Positions 54,626-62,799 of a stretch of 64,000 bases of DNA are shown here, in pieces. A model generated the notes under the pieces. The model was not told where the DNA came from. It was given only the letters and a program-made list of their open reading frames with translations, and did no database searches. This DNA is from Miltoncostaea sp963762825 (GTDB taxonomy: Bacteria > Actinomycetota > Thermoleophilia > Miltoncostaeales > Miltoncostaeaceae), in assembly GCA_963762825.1 (NCBI GenBank), contig CAVXLZ010000002.1:744001-808000 (forward strand), read 5' to 3'. The translations under genes were made by a program, and so were the position numbers. Each line of letters starts with the position of its first letter. Within the stretch, counting starts at the first letter, position 1.

Positions 54626-55718
54626 CCAACCGGCCCTCCTCCACCCGGATGAGAGCGTCGGGGGGGGCGCCAAGGGCGTCCGCCGCCGTGGGGTCGGCAC
54701 TCGTCACGAGGGTCTGGCCCCCGTCCTGCACGGCCTCCAGGAGAAGGCGGCGGCGGACGGGATCGAGCTCGCTGAGGACGTCGTCGAGGAGGAGTATCGG
54801 GCGGGCTGCGCGGTCGCTGAGGTGATCGCGCGCCGCCAGCAGCAGCGCGAGGGCGGCGGTGCGTTGCTCCCCCTGGCTCCCCTCCTTGCGCAGGTCTGCG
54901 GCGCCCACGCCGATCCAGATGTCGTCCCGGTGCGGGCCGGCGAGGGTCTGGGCCGCCTGGATCTCGCGCGGCCGCCGCTCCTCGAAGGTCCGCGCGAGGG
55001 CCTCGTCGAGGGTCGCGTCATCGACCTCGGCCAGGGTCGCCGGCGACGTCTCGAGTCTCAGTGAACCACCCACCCCGCCCCCGAGAGCCTGCAGCCAGGC
55101 CGTGAAGGGCTGCGACAGGGCGGCCAGGCCCGCGCGCCTCGTGCGCGCGACCCGGGCCCCGAGCTCGGCCATTTGAGCCTCCCAAACCGGCAGGCTGTCC
55201 ATCGAGGCCGTCCCCGCCCTGACACGCCGCAGCAGGGCGTTGCGCTGCGCGAGGGCGTGCTGGTAGCCCGTGAGATCCTCCGCGAAGCCCGGCTCGCCGG
55301 CCTCCAGCACGCGGTCCAGGGCTCGCCGGCGCGCGGCCGGAGGGCCTTTCACGGCCCGCAGCTCGTCGGGGAGGAAGACGAGGACCGCCCGCGCCCGCCA
55401 CTGTGCGAGCGTCCTGACGGGTTCGCCGTCGAGGCGCAGGCGGCGGCCGCGGCCCGCAGCGAAGCCGATCTCCCGCCGATGGAGACCGGGCGGGCCGTCC
55501 AGATCGAGGGTCACGTGAAGCGCATCGGCTCCGCGGCGTACCACTTCGGCCTCGCGGGCCGTGCGCGGCGAGACGCCCAGGCATCCCAGTACCAGCGCCT
55601 CCACCAGTGAGGTCTTGCCGGCACCGTTCGGGCCGACCAGGAGCACGAGGCCGCCGGGGAGGTCGAGGGCGACCCGCTCCCAGCAGCGGACCCCGGAGAG
55701 CTCGAGGCGCCGCGCCAC
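54618..55718 (-). CDS. recF: DNA replication and repair protein RecF
   Basis: 366 residues from GTG 55718 (VARRLELSGVRCWERVALDL). Walker A is GPNGAGKTS (29-37), the ABC signature region is EGSQGEQRT, and Walker B is ILLLDDVLSELD, as in RecF. It helps load RecA at gaps in single-stranded DNA. The frame is open further upstream, but that part overlaps dnaN and looks unreal. It lies 25 bases downstream of the dnaN stop. Confidence 0.92.
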   Translation of the reverse strand: MARRLELSGVRCWERVALDLPGGLVLLVGPNGAGKTSLVEALVLGCLGVSPRTAREAEVVRRGADALHVTLDLDGPPGLHRREIGFAAGRGRRLRLDGEPVRTLAQWRARAVLVFLPDELRAVKGPPAARRRALDRVLEAGEPGFAEDLTGYQHALAQRNALLRRVRAGTASMDSLPVWEAQMAELGARVARTRRAGLAALSQPFTAWLQALGGGVGGSLRLETSPATLAEVDDATLDEALARTFEERRPREIQAAQTLAGPHRDDIWIGVGAADLRKEGSQGEQRTAALALLLAARDHLSDRAARPILLLDDVLSELDPVRRRLLLEAVQDGGQTLVTSADPTAADALGAPPDALIRVEEGRLDA

Positions 55719-55743
55719 CCAGTCGGGCGCAGGCGCTTCCGAA

Positions 55744-56844
55744 CTAGGCGTTGAGCCTGATGGGCATGAGGAGGTAACGGTAGTCATCGTTGGCTCCGCG
55801 CAGCAAACCGGGCCGGAGGGGGCTGATGAGCCCCAGGCGGACCTCATCGCCATCGATGCTCTCGACCCCCGCCCGGAGGAACTCGACGTTGAACCCCATC
55901 TCGATCCCCTCGCCGGTGAAGGCGACGGGAATCGACTCGTGCCCCTCTCCGATCTGGTCGCTGATGGCCGAGATGGTGACCGATCCCGGTTCGAAAGCGA
56001 GCCTGACCGGGGTGTTGCGCTGGGCGAGCACCCCGATGCGACTCAACACCCCGAGCAGTTCGGACCGCTCGAAGGCGACGTCGTGCTCGAAGGTCTCGGG
56101 CACGAGCTGACGGTGATCGGGGAACTGGCCCTCGATCAACCTGCTGGTGAGCCGGAGGTCGTCGATCCGAAAGAGGGCCTGCGTCTCGCTGAGAACCACC
56201 TCGACCGCATCCGGCTTCAGCACGCCGACCAGGCGCGAGACCTCGCTGAGCGCCCGGGCGGGGACGATCGCCTCGCTCACCTCGCTCGGCGGCGCGTCCA
56301 ACGGCGTCTGCCGCACCGCGAGCCGGTATGAGTCGGTCGCGACCATCGTGAGCCCTTCGGGGCCGATCCTCACCAGCACGCCGGTGAGCACCGGGCGGGT
56401 CTCGTCGCGGGAGGCGGCCCGTGCCACACGGTCGATGGCCTCGACCAGCGGGGCGGCGGGGATCGAGAGGCCGCTGCCCTCGTCCGCAGGGAGCTCCGGG
56501 AAATCGTGCGCCTGCAGGCAATTCAGCGAGAAGGACGAGCCCCCACCCGAGAGGCTCACGACGCCCTCGTTGGCCCGATGCTCGACCGTGATCGGCCCGT
56601 CGGCCATCGAACGGACGATGTCGGCGGCGAGGCGGGGCAGCACGACGGAGCCGGTGGCCTCGACGCTCATCTGGAGGGGAACCCGGAGGGAGATCTCCAT
56701 GTCCGTCGCGGCGAGCTCGCACCGGTCCTCCTCCGCCCTCAGTAGGACGTGCGAGAGGATCTGGATCGTGCTCTTCGCCGACGCCGCACGGCCGGCGATG
56801 GCGAGCTTGGCGGCAAGCTCGTCCTTGGGTGATTCGAAGCGCAC
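55744..56844 (-). CDS. dnaN: DNA polymerase III beta clamp
   Basis: 366 residues from a GTG. Three repeated clamp subdomains; conserved RFESPKDELAAKLAIAGRAAS start and the C-terminal LMPIRLNA, which forms part of the partner-binding pocket. It forms the ring that tethers polymerases to DNA. A TAAGGT element 6 bases before the GTG suggests its own leaderless promoter in the dnaA-dnaN gap. Confidence 0.95.
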   Translation of the reverse strand: MRFESPKDELAAKLAIAGRAASAKSTIQILSHVLLRAEEDRCELAATDMEISLRVPLQMSVEATGSVVLPRLAADIVRSMADGPITVEHRANEGVVSLSGGGSSFSLNCLQAHDFPELPADEGSGLSIPAAPLVEAIDRVARAASRDETRPVLTGVLVRIGPEGLTMVATDSYRLAVRQTPLDAPPSEVSEAIVPARALSEVSRLVGVLKPDAVEVVLSETQALFRIDDLRLTSRLIEGQFPDHRQLVPETFEHDVAFERSELLGVLSRIGVLAQRNTPVRLAFEPGSVTISAISDQIGEGHESIPVAFTGEGIEMGFNVEFLRAGVESIDGDEVRLGLISPLRPGLLRGANDDYRYLLMPIRLNA

Positions 56845-57146
56845 GGCGCGACCTTACCGGTTGCCCGGAGCGTCCGCAGGCGCTCTCCACCGGGGGGCGA
56901 TCCCCCATTGATACGTAAAGAGAAAGAGAGGGTTTGAACCCGTAACAGCAGTAGGTCCTGTGGAGATGGTGGAGTGGTGGTGAAATGCCTGCAGGCGAAC
57001 TGCTTCGGGGTGTGGGGCGAGGAGTGGACGGGAGGGCCCACGCCGGACGTTCGGTCCCCACTCGTCCCCAGACCGGAGCGGGGCGCGGGAGCGGGCGGTG
57101 GAGCATGGGGAGTGCAGGGACGCCGTCTCCCGAGGTGTGTCCACCG
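56845..57146. other. dnaA-dnaN intergenic region
   Basis: 302 bases without a gene. It has a relatively A+T-rich patch (56910-56950, atacgtaaagagaaagag) and weak DnaA-box-like sites: TGTGGAGAT at 56959-56967 and GTGTCCACC at 57137-57145 (each 7 of 9 to the best consensus form). In many Actinobacteria this gap contains oriC, but the boxes here are few and poor compared with those at 59433-59569. A GGGGG/CCCCC hairpin sits near 56890-56910. Confidence 0.4.
56851..56856 (-). promoter_or_regulatory. -10 element of dnaN
   Basis: TAAGGT on the reverse strand, 6 bases before GTG 56844. Leaderless type. Confidence 0.35.
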
Positions 57147-58541
57147 TCATCGGCGGTTGCTGCGCCCGGTGAGACGGCCGGTGAGCGCCTGCACGGCGGT
57201 CAGCACCTCGCCCTCGCCGCCCATCTGAGCGGCGACCTTCTGGACCGCGTACATCACCGTGGTGTGGTCACGGCCACCGTAGGCGCGGCCGATCGCCGGT
57301 AACGACGCGTCGGTGAGCTCGCGCGTGAGGTACATGGCCACCTGGCGGGGGCGAACGATGCGACGCGTCCGCTTGTCGCCGTTCAGCTCCTCGAGGGTCA
57401 CCCCGTAGTAGCGACAGACCTCGCTCTGGATCACGGAGATGCTGAGCACGCCCTCGCCTGCGGGGAAGAGATCCTCCAGCACCTCGTTCGCCAGTTCGAC
57501 CGTGATCCGGCGACCCGAGATCGACCCGTGGGCCACGACGCGGGTCAGGGCACCCTCGAGCGCCCGCACATTCGTGGAGACGCGGCCCGCGATGAAGGTC
57601 AGGACCTCCGGGTCGTGGATCTCGTAGCGATCGGCCCGCACGCGCTTGCGGAGGATCGCGATGCGGGTCTCGATGTCGGGCGGCTGGACGTCGGTGATCA
57701 GGCCCATCTCGAAGCGACTGCGCAGACGGTCCTCCAGGGTCGCGATCGCCTTCGGTGGGCGGTCGGACGAGATGACGATCTGCTTGCCGCTGTCGTGGAG
57801 CGCGTTGAAGGTGTGGAAGAACTCCTCCTGGGTCTGCTCGCGCCCCTGGAGCGACTGGATGTCGTCGATGAGGAGGATGTCCGTGTTGCGGTACCGGTCC
57901 TTGAAGGAGCGGATGCCTCCGTCGCGGAGCGCGTTGATGAACTCGTTCGTGAAGGTTTCGACCGACACGTAGGTGAGGGACAGCTCGGGGTGGTTCGCCT
58001 CGACGAAGTGGCCGATGGCGTGGAGGAGATGGGTCTTGCCCAAACCGACGCCCCCATAGATGAAGAAGGGGTTGTAGGCCTTCGCGGGCGCCTCGGCGAC
58101 GGCGAGGGCGGCCGCCTGGGCGAAGCGGTTGGAGGGGCCTGTGACGAAGGCCTCGAAGGTGAACCGGGGCTGCAGCCCGCTGGCCCGGCGGGGCTGGAGC
58201 AGGGTCAGGCTGTCGGTGGGCGTCTCGGGCGTCTCGGCTTCGGCCGCCTCCGGAGCGGGTTCGGAATCGACCCGGGGCTCGACGACGATCTCCACCTCGA
58301 GGTCCGACCCCCGGATCTCGAAGAGGGCATCGCGCAGCAGGGGCAGGTAGCGCTGGCGGATCCACTGGCGCAGTAGCTCGGTGTCTACCGCGAGCACGAT
58401 GCGGTCGTCGTCGAGGGTCACGGGGTGGGCACCCGAGAACGCGAACTTGAACGTCTGGCCGTTCAGGGTCGCGCGGAGGCGCTCACGGACCTCCGACCAG
58501 ACGGCGTCGCGCTCGTGTGCGGGGGCGATGGTGGGGGGCAT
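57147..58541 (-). CDS. dnaA: Chromosomal replication initiator DnaA
   Basis: 464 residues from ATG 58541 (MPPTIAPAHERDAVWSEV). Domain I (helicase interaction, ~1-90), a short acidic domain II (~90-120), AAA+ domain with Walker A GGVGLGKT (163-170) and Walker B ILLIDDIQ, and the C-terminal DNA-binding domain with the signature GGRDHTTVMYA. It melts oriC to start replication. The upstream GGAG before TATCGGTA supports this start; the open frame extends to 58688 but that part is unlike DnaA. Confidence 0.95.
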   Translation of the reverse strand: MPPTIAPAHERDAVWSEVRERLRATLNGQTFKFAFSGAHPVTLDDDRIVLAVDTELLRQWIRQRYLPLLRDALFEIRGSDLEVEIVVEPRVDSEPAPEAAEAETPETPTDSLTLLQPRRASGLQPRFTFEAFVTGPSNRFAQAAALAVAEAPAKAYNPFFIYGGVGLGKTHLLHAIGHFVEANHPELSLTYVSVETFTNEFINALRDGGIRSFKDRYRNTDILLIDDIQSLQGREQTQEEFFHTFNALHDSGKQIVISSDRPPKAIATLEDRLRSRFEMGLITDVQPPDIETRIAILRKRVRADRYEIHDPEVLTFIAGRVSTNVRALEGALTRVVAHGSISGRRITVELANEVLEDLFPAGEGVLSISVIQSEVCRYYGVTLEELNGDKRTRRIVRPRQVAMYLTRELTDASLPAIGRAYGGRDHTTVMYAVQKVAAQMGGEGEVLTAVQALTGRLTGRSNRR

Positions 58542-58635
58542 TACCGATACTCCAACCGTGGGCAAGGGGATGAGGAGTCGAGTGCGGTGCGGGTCGTGCG
58601 CGTTCAGCGGCTCGTGGGGGTGGTCGGGGGGTCGT

Positions 58636-59364
58636 TCAGAAGAGGGTGGTGACGAGGGCGACGCCGGCCTCGGTGAGGCGCCGGCCACCGCCGCTCTCGC
58701 GGGTGACGAGGCCTCGGTGCTCGAGGAGGGTCAGCTCCCTCCCGCATGCGGAGCGTGAATGCCGCAGTTCCGCGGCCAGTCGTGCAGGCGTGGCCTCGGC
58801 GATCTCCAGGAGCAGGGCCAGGATCTCGCGGGCCGTCCCGGAACAGACGGGCTCGGCGGCCCGTGCCTCGGGGGAGGGGAGCGTGAGCGTCACCACCGCG
58901 CCGCCGCCGAGGTTGTCGTCGAGATCGAGTCGCCCCCCCACCGAGAGCATCATCTGCTCGGCGAGCGGCAGGCCGCCTCCCACGCCGCGGACGACCGCGA
59001 GGGCCTCCGGGCCGGCGGTCGTGAAGCCTGGCAGGAGGGCGCGGTCGAGGTCGGCGATGCCGGGACCGTGATCGCTGACCCTCAGGGTGTGCCCGTCGTC
59101 GAAGAGGCTCACCACGGCGTCCTGGAAGCCGGCGTGGACGAGGTTCTCCACGATCTCGCGCACGGCGGGGAGCGGGAGTGGGGAACGGGTGCCGACCTCG
59201 TCGCAGAGCACCTCGACCAGCCCGAGCGCATCGTGGTCGGTCAGCTCATCGACCACGGGCGGCTCTCCCGGACCCCCGTAGACGGCCAACCGGGCGCGCA
59301 GGGGGTCGGGACGACCCGTGCGGACGGCGGCGATCGGCGTTGTGAGGGAGAGGGTCGGGGGCAT
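58636..59364 (-). CDS. GHKL (histidine-kinase-like) ATPase fused to a winged-helix domain
   Basis: 242 residues from ATG 59364. Residues ~60-165 form a GHKL ATP-binding domain: N box REIVENLVHAG with Asn74, G1 box DHGPGIAD (98-105), G2 box GVGGGLPLAE. There is no histidine phospho-acceptor domain. Residues ~170-242 look like a winged helix of the MarR/ArsR type (ILALLLEIAEATPARLAAELRHSRSACGRELTLLEHRGLV). It lies between dnaA and the putative oriC, reading the same way as dnaA, with a 94-base gap. An ATP-responsive DNA-binding regulator is likely; its function is unknown. Confidence 0.75.
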   Translation of the reverse strand: MPPTLSLTTPIAAVRTGRPDPLRARLAVYGGPGEPPVVDELTDHDALGLVEVLCDEVGTRSPLPLPAVREIVENLVHAGFQDAVVSLFDDGHTLRVSDHGPGIADLDRALLPGFTTAGPEALAVVRGVGGGLPLAEQMMLSVGGRLDLDDNLGGGAVVTLTLPSPEARAAEPVCSGTAREILALLLEIAEATPARLAAELRHSRSACGRELTLLEHRGLVTRESGGGRRLTEAGVALVTTLF

Positions 59365-59387
59365 CGTTTCGGGGTCGGGGGGCGGGC

Positions 59388-59393
59388 ACTCTA
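59388..59393 (-). promoter_or_regulatory. Possible -10 element of the GHKL-winged-helix gene
   Basis: TAGAGT on the reverse strand, 23 bases before ATG 59364. The short leader has no clear ribosome-binding site. Confidence 0.3.
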
Positions 59394-59432
59394 ACCCGGC
59401 GACCCCGCGCGACGAAAGGGGCCTTCTCCCCC

Positions 59433-59569
59433 TGTGGAGAACAAACCCACGACTGAGCGGCGAAATCGTATGACAGGCCGGTCGGACGGCATTCGTACCG
59501 CTCGTGGAACCCCAGTGAACATGGAGGATCCGAGCATCTTTCCACAGTGATGTCCACATCTGTGGAAAG
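59433..59569. other. oriC: Putative replication origin with symmetrical DnaA boxes
   Basis: Within the 376-base gap (59365-59740) between the GHKL gene and rpmH. It contains TTCTCCACA (reverse strand, 59433-59441), CTTTCCACA (59538-59546), ATGTCCACA (59550-59558) and a further CTTTCCACA on the reverse strand (59561-59569). The last three form a perfect 10-base inverted repeat (CTTTCCACAG and CTGTGGAAAG) with the third box in the spacer. TTATCCACA and TTGTCCACA are the known consensus forms. An origin is the natural reading in a dnaA-rpmH region; no strong A+T-rich unwinding element is visible. Confidence 0.6.
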
Positions 59570-59597
59570 GGCGCGCGGGCCCGAATGCCGCGCCGGA

Positions 59598-59619
59598 GGA
59601 GCCGCGTCGCGACGGCTCC
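59598..59619. repeat. Inverted repeat upstream of rpmH
   Basis: GGAGCCG and CGGCTCC, 7-base arms with an 8-base loop containing TCGCGA. Its role is unclear; it lies between the origin boxes and the rpmH promoter. Confidence 0.35.
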
Positions 59620-59659
59620 GGAGGCCCCTCGCGGGGGCGGCGGCCCATGAGCCGTTTGC

Positions 59660-59665
59660 TATGCT
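59660..59665 (+). promoter_or_regulatory. -10 element of rpmH
   Basis: TATGCT in TTTGCTATGCTCG, 75 bases before the rpmH GTG. No good -35. The leader has GAGGAG near the start. Confidence 0.35.
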
Positions 59666-59740
59666 CGACAACCCCGCGGCGGGCCCCCGCCCGGATTCCG
59701 GATGCACTGTGCATCGACGCGGACGAGGAGTGCCGGGCGC

Positions 59741-59875
59741 GTGAAGCGGACCTATCAGCCCAACAAGCGCAAGCGTAAGAAGACCCACGGCTTCCGGGTG
59801 CGTATGAGCACCCGTGCCGGCCGGGCGGTGCTCAAGCGCCGCCGCGGCAAGGGCCGTGCACGCCTGTCCGCGTAG
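59741..59875 (+). CDS. rpmH: Ribosomal protein L34
   Basis: 44 residues from GTG 59741. The sequence KRTYQPNKRKRKKTHGFRVR then MSTRAGRAVLKRRRGKGR is the universally conserved L34. The start codon has GAGGAG about 10 bases upstream. First gene of the rightward rpmH-rnpA-yidD-yidC-jag-rsmG-parA-parB block. Confidence 0.97.
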   Translation: MKRTYQPNKRKRKKTHGFRVRMSTRAGRAVLKRRRGKGRARLSA

Positions 59876-59878
59876 CCC

Positions 59879-60274
59879 ATGAGCGACGCGGGCACCGCAC
59901 CGCGGCGCCGTGCCCGGATAACGCGGTCGGGCGACTTCGACGCGGTCTATCGCCGTGGGCGCTCCGCGGCCAACCGGCATCTCGTGGTCTATGCCTTCGC
60001 ACGGGACGACCGCCCGCCCGCGTCGCCGCCCCGACTCGGCCTCTCCGTCTCGAAGAAGGTCGGGGACTCCGTGGAGCGCAACCGCGTGAAGCGCGTGCTG
60101 CGCGAGCGGTTCGCCGAGATAGCGCCGTCGCTGCCCACCGGAATCGACGTCGTGGTGATCGCGCGGCCGGGCTGCGCCGAGTACGTCGCCCAGAAGGGCT
60201 CGGCGGCGATCGGCGCGCGCCTCGGCGAGCTCGCCGAGCGCGCCACCCGGCCCCACGCGGCGGCCGCGCCATGA
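59879..60274 (+). CDS. rnpA: Ribonuclease P protein component
   Basis: 131 residues, 3 bases after rpmH. The conserved RNR motif is in SVERNRVKRVLRERF, preceded by RLGLSVSKKVGDS. It supports the RNA subunit in tRNA 5' maturation. A 4-base overlap links it to yidD. Confidence 0.95.
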   Translation: MSDAGTAPRRRARITRSGDFDAVYRRGRSAANRHLVVYAFARDDRPPASPPRLGLSVSKKVGDSVERNRVKRVLRERFAEIAPSLPTGIDVVVIARPGCAEYVAQKGSAAIGARLGELAERATRPHAAAAP

Positions 60275-60501
60275 GGGGCCTGCTGATCGCTCCGATCCGC
60301 GCCTACCAAACCGTCGTCTCGCCGCTGATCCCCCGGCGCTGCAAGTACCACCCGACGTGCTCGGCGTACGCGGTCGACGCGATCCGCGAGTTCGGGCCCC
60401 TGCGCGGCGTCGTCCTGGCCGGATGGCGCCTGGCGCGCTGCAATCCCTGGAGCCACGGCGGAGTCGACTACGCGCACGACCAGAGGGTGTTCCGCTCGTG
60501 A
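60271..60501 (+). CDS. yidD: Membrane protein insertion efficiency factor YidD
   Basis: 76 residues. Conserved stretch PIRAYQTVVSPLIPRRCKYHPTCS with paired cysteines, then LRGVVLAGWRLARCNPWSHGGVD. It is a small inner-membrane-associated protein helping YidC-dependent insertion. It overlaps yidC by 4 bases. Confidence 0.95.
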   Translation: MRGLLIAPIRAYQTVVSPLIPRRCKYHPTCSAYAVDAIREFGPLRGVVLAGWRLARCNPWSHGGVDYAHDQRVFRS

Positions 60502-61559
60502 ACCCGCTGAAGCTCCTCGAGGATCCGCTTCGCGGGCTGCTCGACTTCCTCCACGACCATGCCGGGCTGACCTACGGGTGGTCGATCGTCGTCCTCACGC
60601 TGATCGTCCGCTCGGCGCTGCTGCCGCTGGTGATCAAGCAGTACTCGTCGATGCGCAGCATGCAGATGGTGGCGCCGCAGCTGAAGGAGCTCCAGGCCAA
60701 GTACAAGGGGAACCGCCAGAAGCTCAACGAGGAGCTGATGGGGTTCTACAAAGAGAACCAGATCAACCCCTTCGCCTCGTGCCTGCCGCTCGTGGCGCAG
60801 ATCCCGATCTTCATCGCGCTCTACTACGTCCTGAAGGCTTTCGCCAAGGACGCCACCGGCAGCGACCTGTCGTTCATGTGGCTCATCCCGAACGTCGCCG
60901 CCGACTTCCGGTTCAGCGCGAGCGCCGCCGTCATGGTGGCCATCTACGGCCTCTCCCAACTGCTTTCCACCGAGCTGTCGGCCACGCCGAACATGCCCGA
61001 GTCGCAGCGCCGCATGATGCGCTTCATCCCGTTCGTCGTGGTGATCTTCGTCTTCCAGTTCGTGGTGCCGGCCGGGCTGGTGCTCTACTGGATGACCACG
61101 AACCTCTGGACCTGCGGCCAGCAACTCGTCATGCGCCACCGGATCGGGCTGCACCTCGCCGACCCCGCCGAGGTCGAGAAGGCCACCAACCTCTCGGCGA
61201 AGAAGGGCTCGCGCACGCCCTCGAAGTCGGAGGCCTTGGCGGTCGCGGCTGCGGCCACCGCAGAGGGCGACGCCCCGTCGGGGGCGCGCCCCCGACGCCG
61301 GGGCCGCGGCTCGTCGGGCGATCAGGACCGGGCGGCCGAGGCCTCCACGGCGGACGACGCGACCGAGGCTCCGGACGCCACGACCGCCCCGGAGCCGGAC
61401 GCCGCGACCGCCCCGGAGCCGGCTGCTGCCCCCGCACCGGCGAAGAGCGGCAAGGGCAACGGCTCCACGAACGGCGCGCGCCGGCAGCCGCGGCCCAAGA
61501 AGGGCGTCGCGAAGGGCTCGCGGCCCGCAGCGGGTTCCCGCTCAAAGAAGAAGCGCTGA
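60498..61559 (+). CDS. yidC: Membrane protein insertase YidC
   Basis: 353 residues from GTG 60498. The core (~25-225) has five membrane helices: YGWSIVVLTLIVRSALLPLVIKQ (containing the key Arg in the hydrophilic groove) and the coiled C1 loop (QLKELQAKYKGNRQKLNEELM), as in the Gram-positive short type without the large periplasmic domain. Residues ~230-353 form a long Ala/Pro/Lys-rich tail ending in KKKR, which may bind ribosomes; it contains a 24-base tandem repeat. Confidence 0.93.
   Translation: MNPLKLLEDPLRGLLDFLHDHAGLTYGWSIVVLTLIVRSALLPLVIKQYSSMRSMQMVAPQLKELQAKYKGNRQKLNEELMGFYKENQINPFASCLPLVAQIPIFIALYYVLKAFAKDATGSDLSFMWLIPNVAADFRFSASAAVMVAIYGLSQLLSTELSATPNMPESQRRMMRFIPFVVVIFVFQFVVPAGLVLYWMTTNLWTCGQQLVMRHRIGLHLADPAEVEKATNLSAKKGSRTPSKSEALAVAAAATAEGDAPSGARPRRRGRGSSGDQDRAAEASTADDATEAPDATTAPEPDAATAPEPAAAPAPAKSGKGNGSTNGARRQPRPKKGVAKGSRPAAGSRSKKKR
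61382..61422 (+). repeat. 24-base tandem repeat in the yidC tail
   Basis: Two nearly identical units begin at 61382 and 61406 and encode TAPEPDAA then TAPEPAAA. Simple low-complexity duplication. Confidence 0.5.
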
Positions 61560-61574
61560 GGCGGAGGTGAGGTG

Positions 61575-62060
61575 ATGGGAGCGAGCGAGGTGACAGCCGA
61601 GGGACCGGGAGCCGCCGCCGTGGGCCGGACACTCGAAGCGGTCGTCGAGGGCATGGGCCTGAGCGCCCGTGTCGTGGTCGGTCCCGGGCCGGATGAGAGC
61701 GACATCGAGGCGACCGTGGACGGCGATGGGACGTCTGCCCTGATCGGTCGTGGCGGAGAGACGATCGACGCACTGCAGTACCTGCTCGGGCAGATCGCGA
61801 GCCGCGCCGAGGGGGGATCCCGGCGGCGTGTGAACCTCGATGCGGACGGCTATCGCGCGCGCCGGGCGGCCGCACTCGAGGACCTCGCCCTCCAGGCGGC
61901 CAGGGAGGCGGTGGAGCATGGCGAGGAGATCGAGCTCGATGCGATGACCCCCCACGACCGTCGGATCGTGCACATGGCCCTGAAGGACCGGGCCGAGGTG
62001 GTCACCCGGAGCGAGGGTGAAGAGCCGCGCCGCCGGATCATCGTCGAGCCCGCCGAGTAG
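61575..62060 (+). CDS. jag: Jag/KhpB-like KH-R3H RNA-binding protein
   Basis: 161 residues from ATG 61575, with GGAGGTGAGG upstream. It has a KH domain with the GxxG loop IGRGGETI, and an R3H domain near the C-terminus (DRRIVHMALKDRAEVVTRSEG). It lacks the N-terminal Jag-N domain of some homologues. It binds RNA and in relatives affects cell-wall synthesis and division. The standard gene after yidC. Confidence 0.9.
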   Translation: MGASEVTAEGPGAAAVGRTLEAVVEGMGLSARVVVGPGPDESDIEATVDGDGTSALIGRGGETIDALQYLLGQIASRAEGGSRRRVNLDADGYRARRAAALEDLALQAAREAVEHGEEIELDAMTPHDRRIVHMALKDRAEVVTRSEGEEPRRRIIVEPAE

Positions 62061-62799
62061 GATCCCGCCGGTTTCACGTGAAACACCGGGCCCCGTCGCC
62101 CGGCTGCTCGAGCGGGCCGCGGACATGGGGATCCTCCTGTCTCCCGCCGCCGCGGCGGCGCTGATCGCGTTGCTCGACGGGATTGCTCTGGAGCCCCAGA
62201 ACCTCACCACGATCGAGGGCATGGACGAGGGGATCGACCGCCACCTCGCCGACAGCCTGTGCGGCCTGATCCTCGAGGAGGTGTCATCCGCGCCCGCGTT
62301 GGTCGACATCGGCAGCGGGGCGGGGTTCCCGGGCCTGGCCCTCGCGATCGCGCGCCCTCAGTTGGAGGTCACGCTCGTCGAGAGCGAGCGTCGCAAGGCG
62401 GATTGGCTCCGCAGAGCGTCCGCGGGCATCCCTAATGTGCGGGTCGTGCCCGATCGCTCAGAACACCTCGCGGCGGCCGAGCGGGAGGCCTTCCCCCTCG
62501 TCACGATGCGGGCGCTCGGGCCTCTGCCCGTCGCCCTGGAGCTGGCTGCCCCCCTCGTCGCGATAGGTGGTTCGGTGGTCGCCTGGCGCGGCGACGACGC
62601 CGACGCCGCCAACGAGGCGGCAGGGGTCCGCGCTGCTCTCGAGCTCGGTCTCGAACCTCGCGCACCGGTGCCCTCGCGCGCCTTTCCCGGGGCGCGGAGG
62701 CGGCTCCAGGCCTTCCGCAAGGTCGCGCCCACTCCCTCCCGATTCCCCCGCCGTCCCGGCCGCGCCGCCAAGAGGCCGCTTGGAGGCGATCGCACGTGA
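62017..62799 (+). CDS. rsmG: 16S rRNA (guanine-527-N7) methyltransferase
   Basis: 260 residues from GTG 62017, which overlaps jag by 44 bases and has GGAG 5 bases upstream; ATG 62125 is a shorter alternative but would cut the first helix (ARLLERAADMGILL). The methyltransferase core has the SAM-binding turn DIGSGAGFPGLALAIA and the RHLADSL entry. The region contains the parS site, whose palindrome reads VSRET in this frame. The last ~50 residues are Arg/Pro-rich. It overlaps parA by 4 bases. Confidence 0.88.
   Translation: MKSRAAGSSSSPPSRIPPVSRETPGPVARLLERAADMGILLSPAAAAALIALLDGIALEPQNLTTIEGMDEGIDRHLADSLCGLILEEVSSAPALVDIGSGAGFPGLALAIARPQLEVTLVESERRKADWLRRASAGIPNVRVVPDRSEHLAAAEREAFPLVTMRALGPLPVALELAAPLVAIGGSVVAWRGDDADAANEAAGVRAALELGLEPRAPVPSRAFPGARRRLQAFRKVAPTPSRFPRRPGRAAKRPLGGDRT
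62070..62085. promoter_or_regulatory. parS: parS chromosome-partition site
   Basis: GGTTTCACGTGAAACA matches 15 of 16 bases of the parS consensus TGTTTCACGTGAAACA and includes the full 14-base palindrome. It is the binding site of ParB, whose gene starts 1.5 kb away. It lies in the rsmG 5' part or its leader, depending on which start is used. Confidence 0.92.

Noticed and set aside
61850..62086. Leftward frame starting MFHVKP at the parS site
   Set aside because: The start arises from the parS palindrome and the rest is antisense to jag; no ribosome-binding site or family support.
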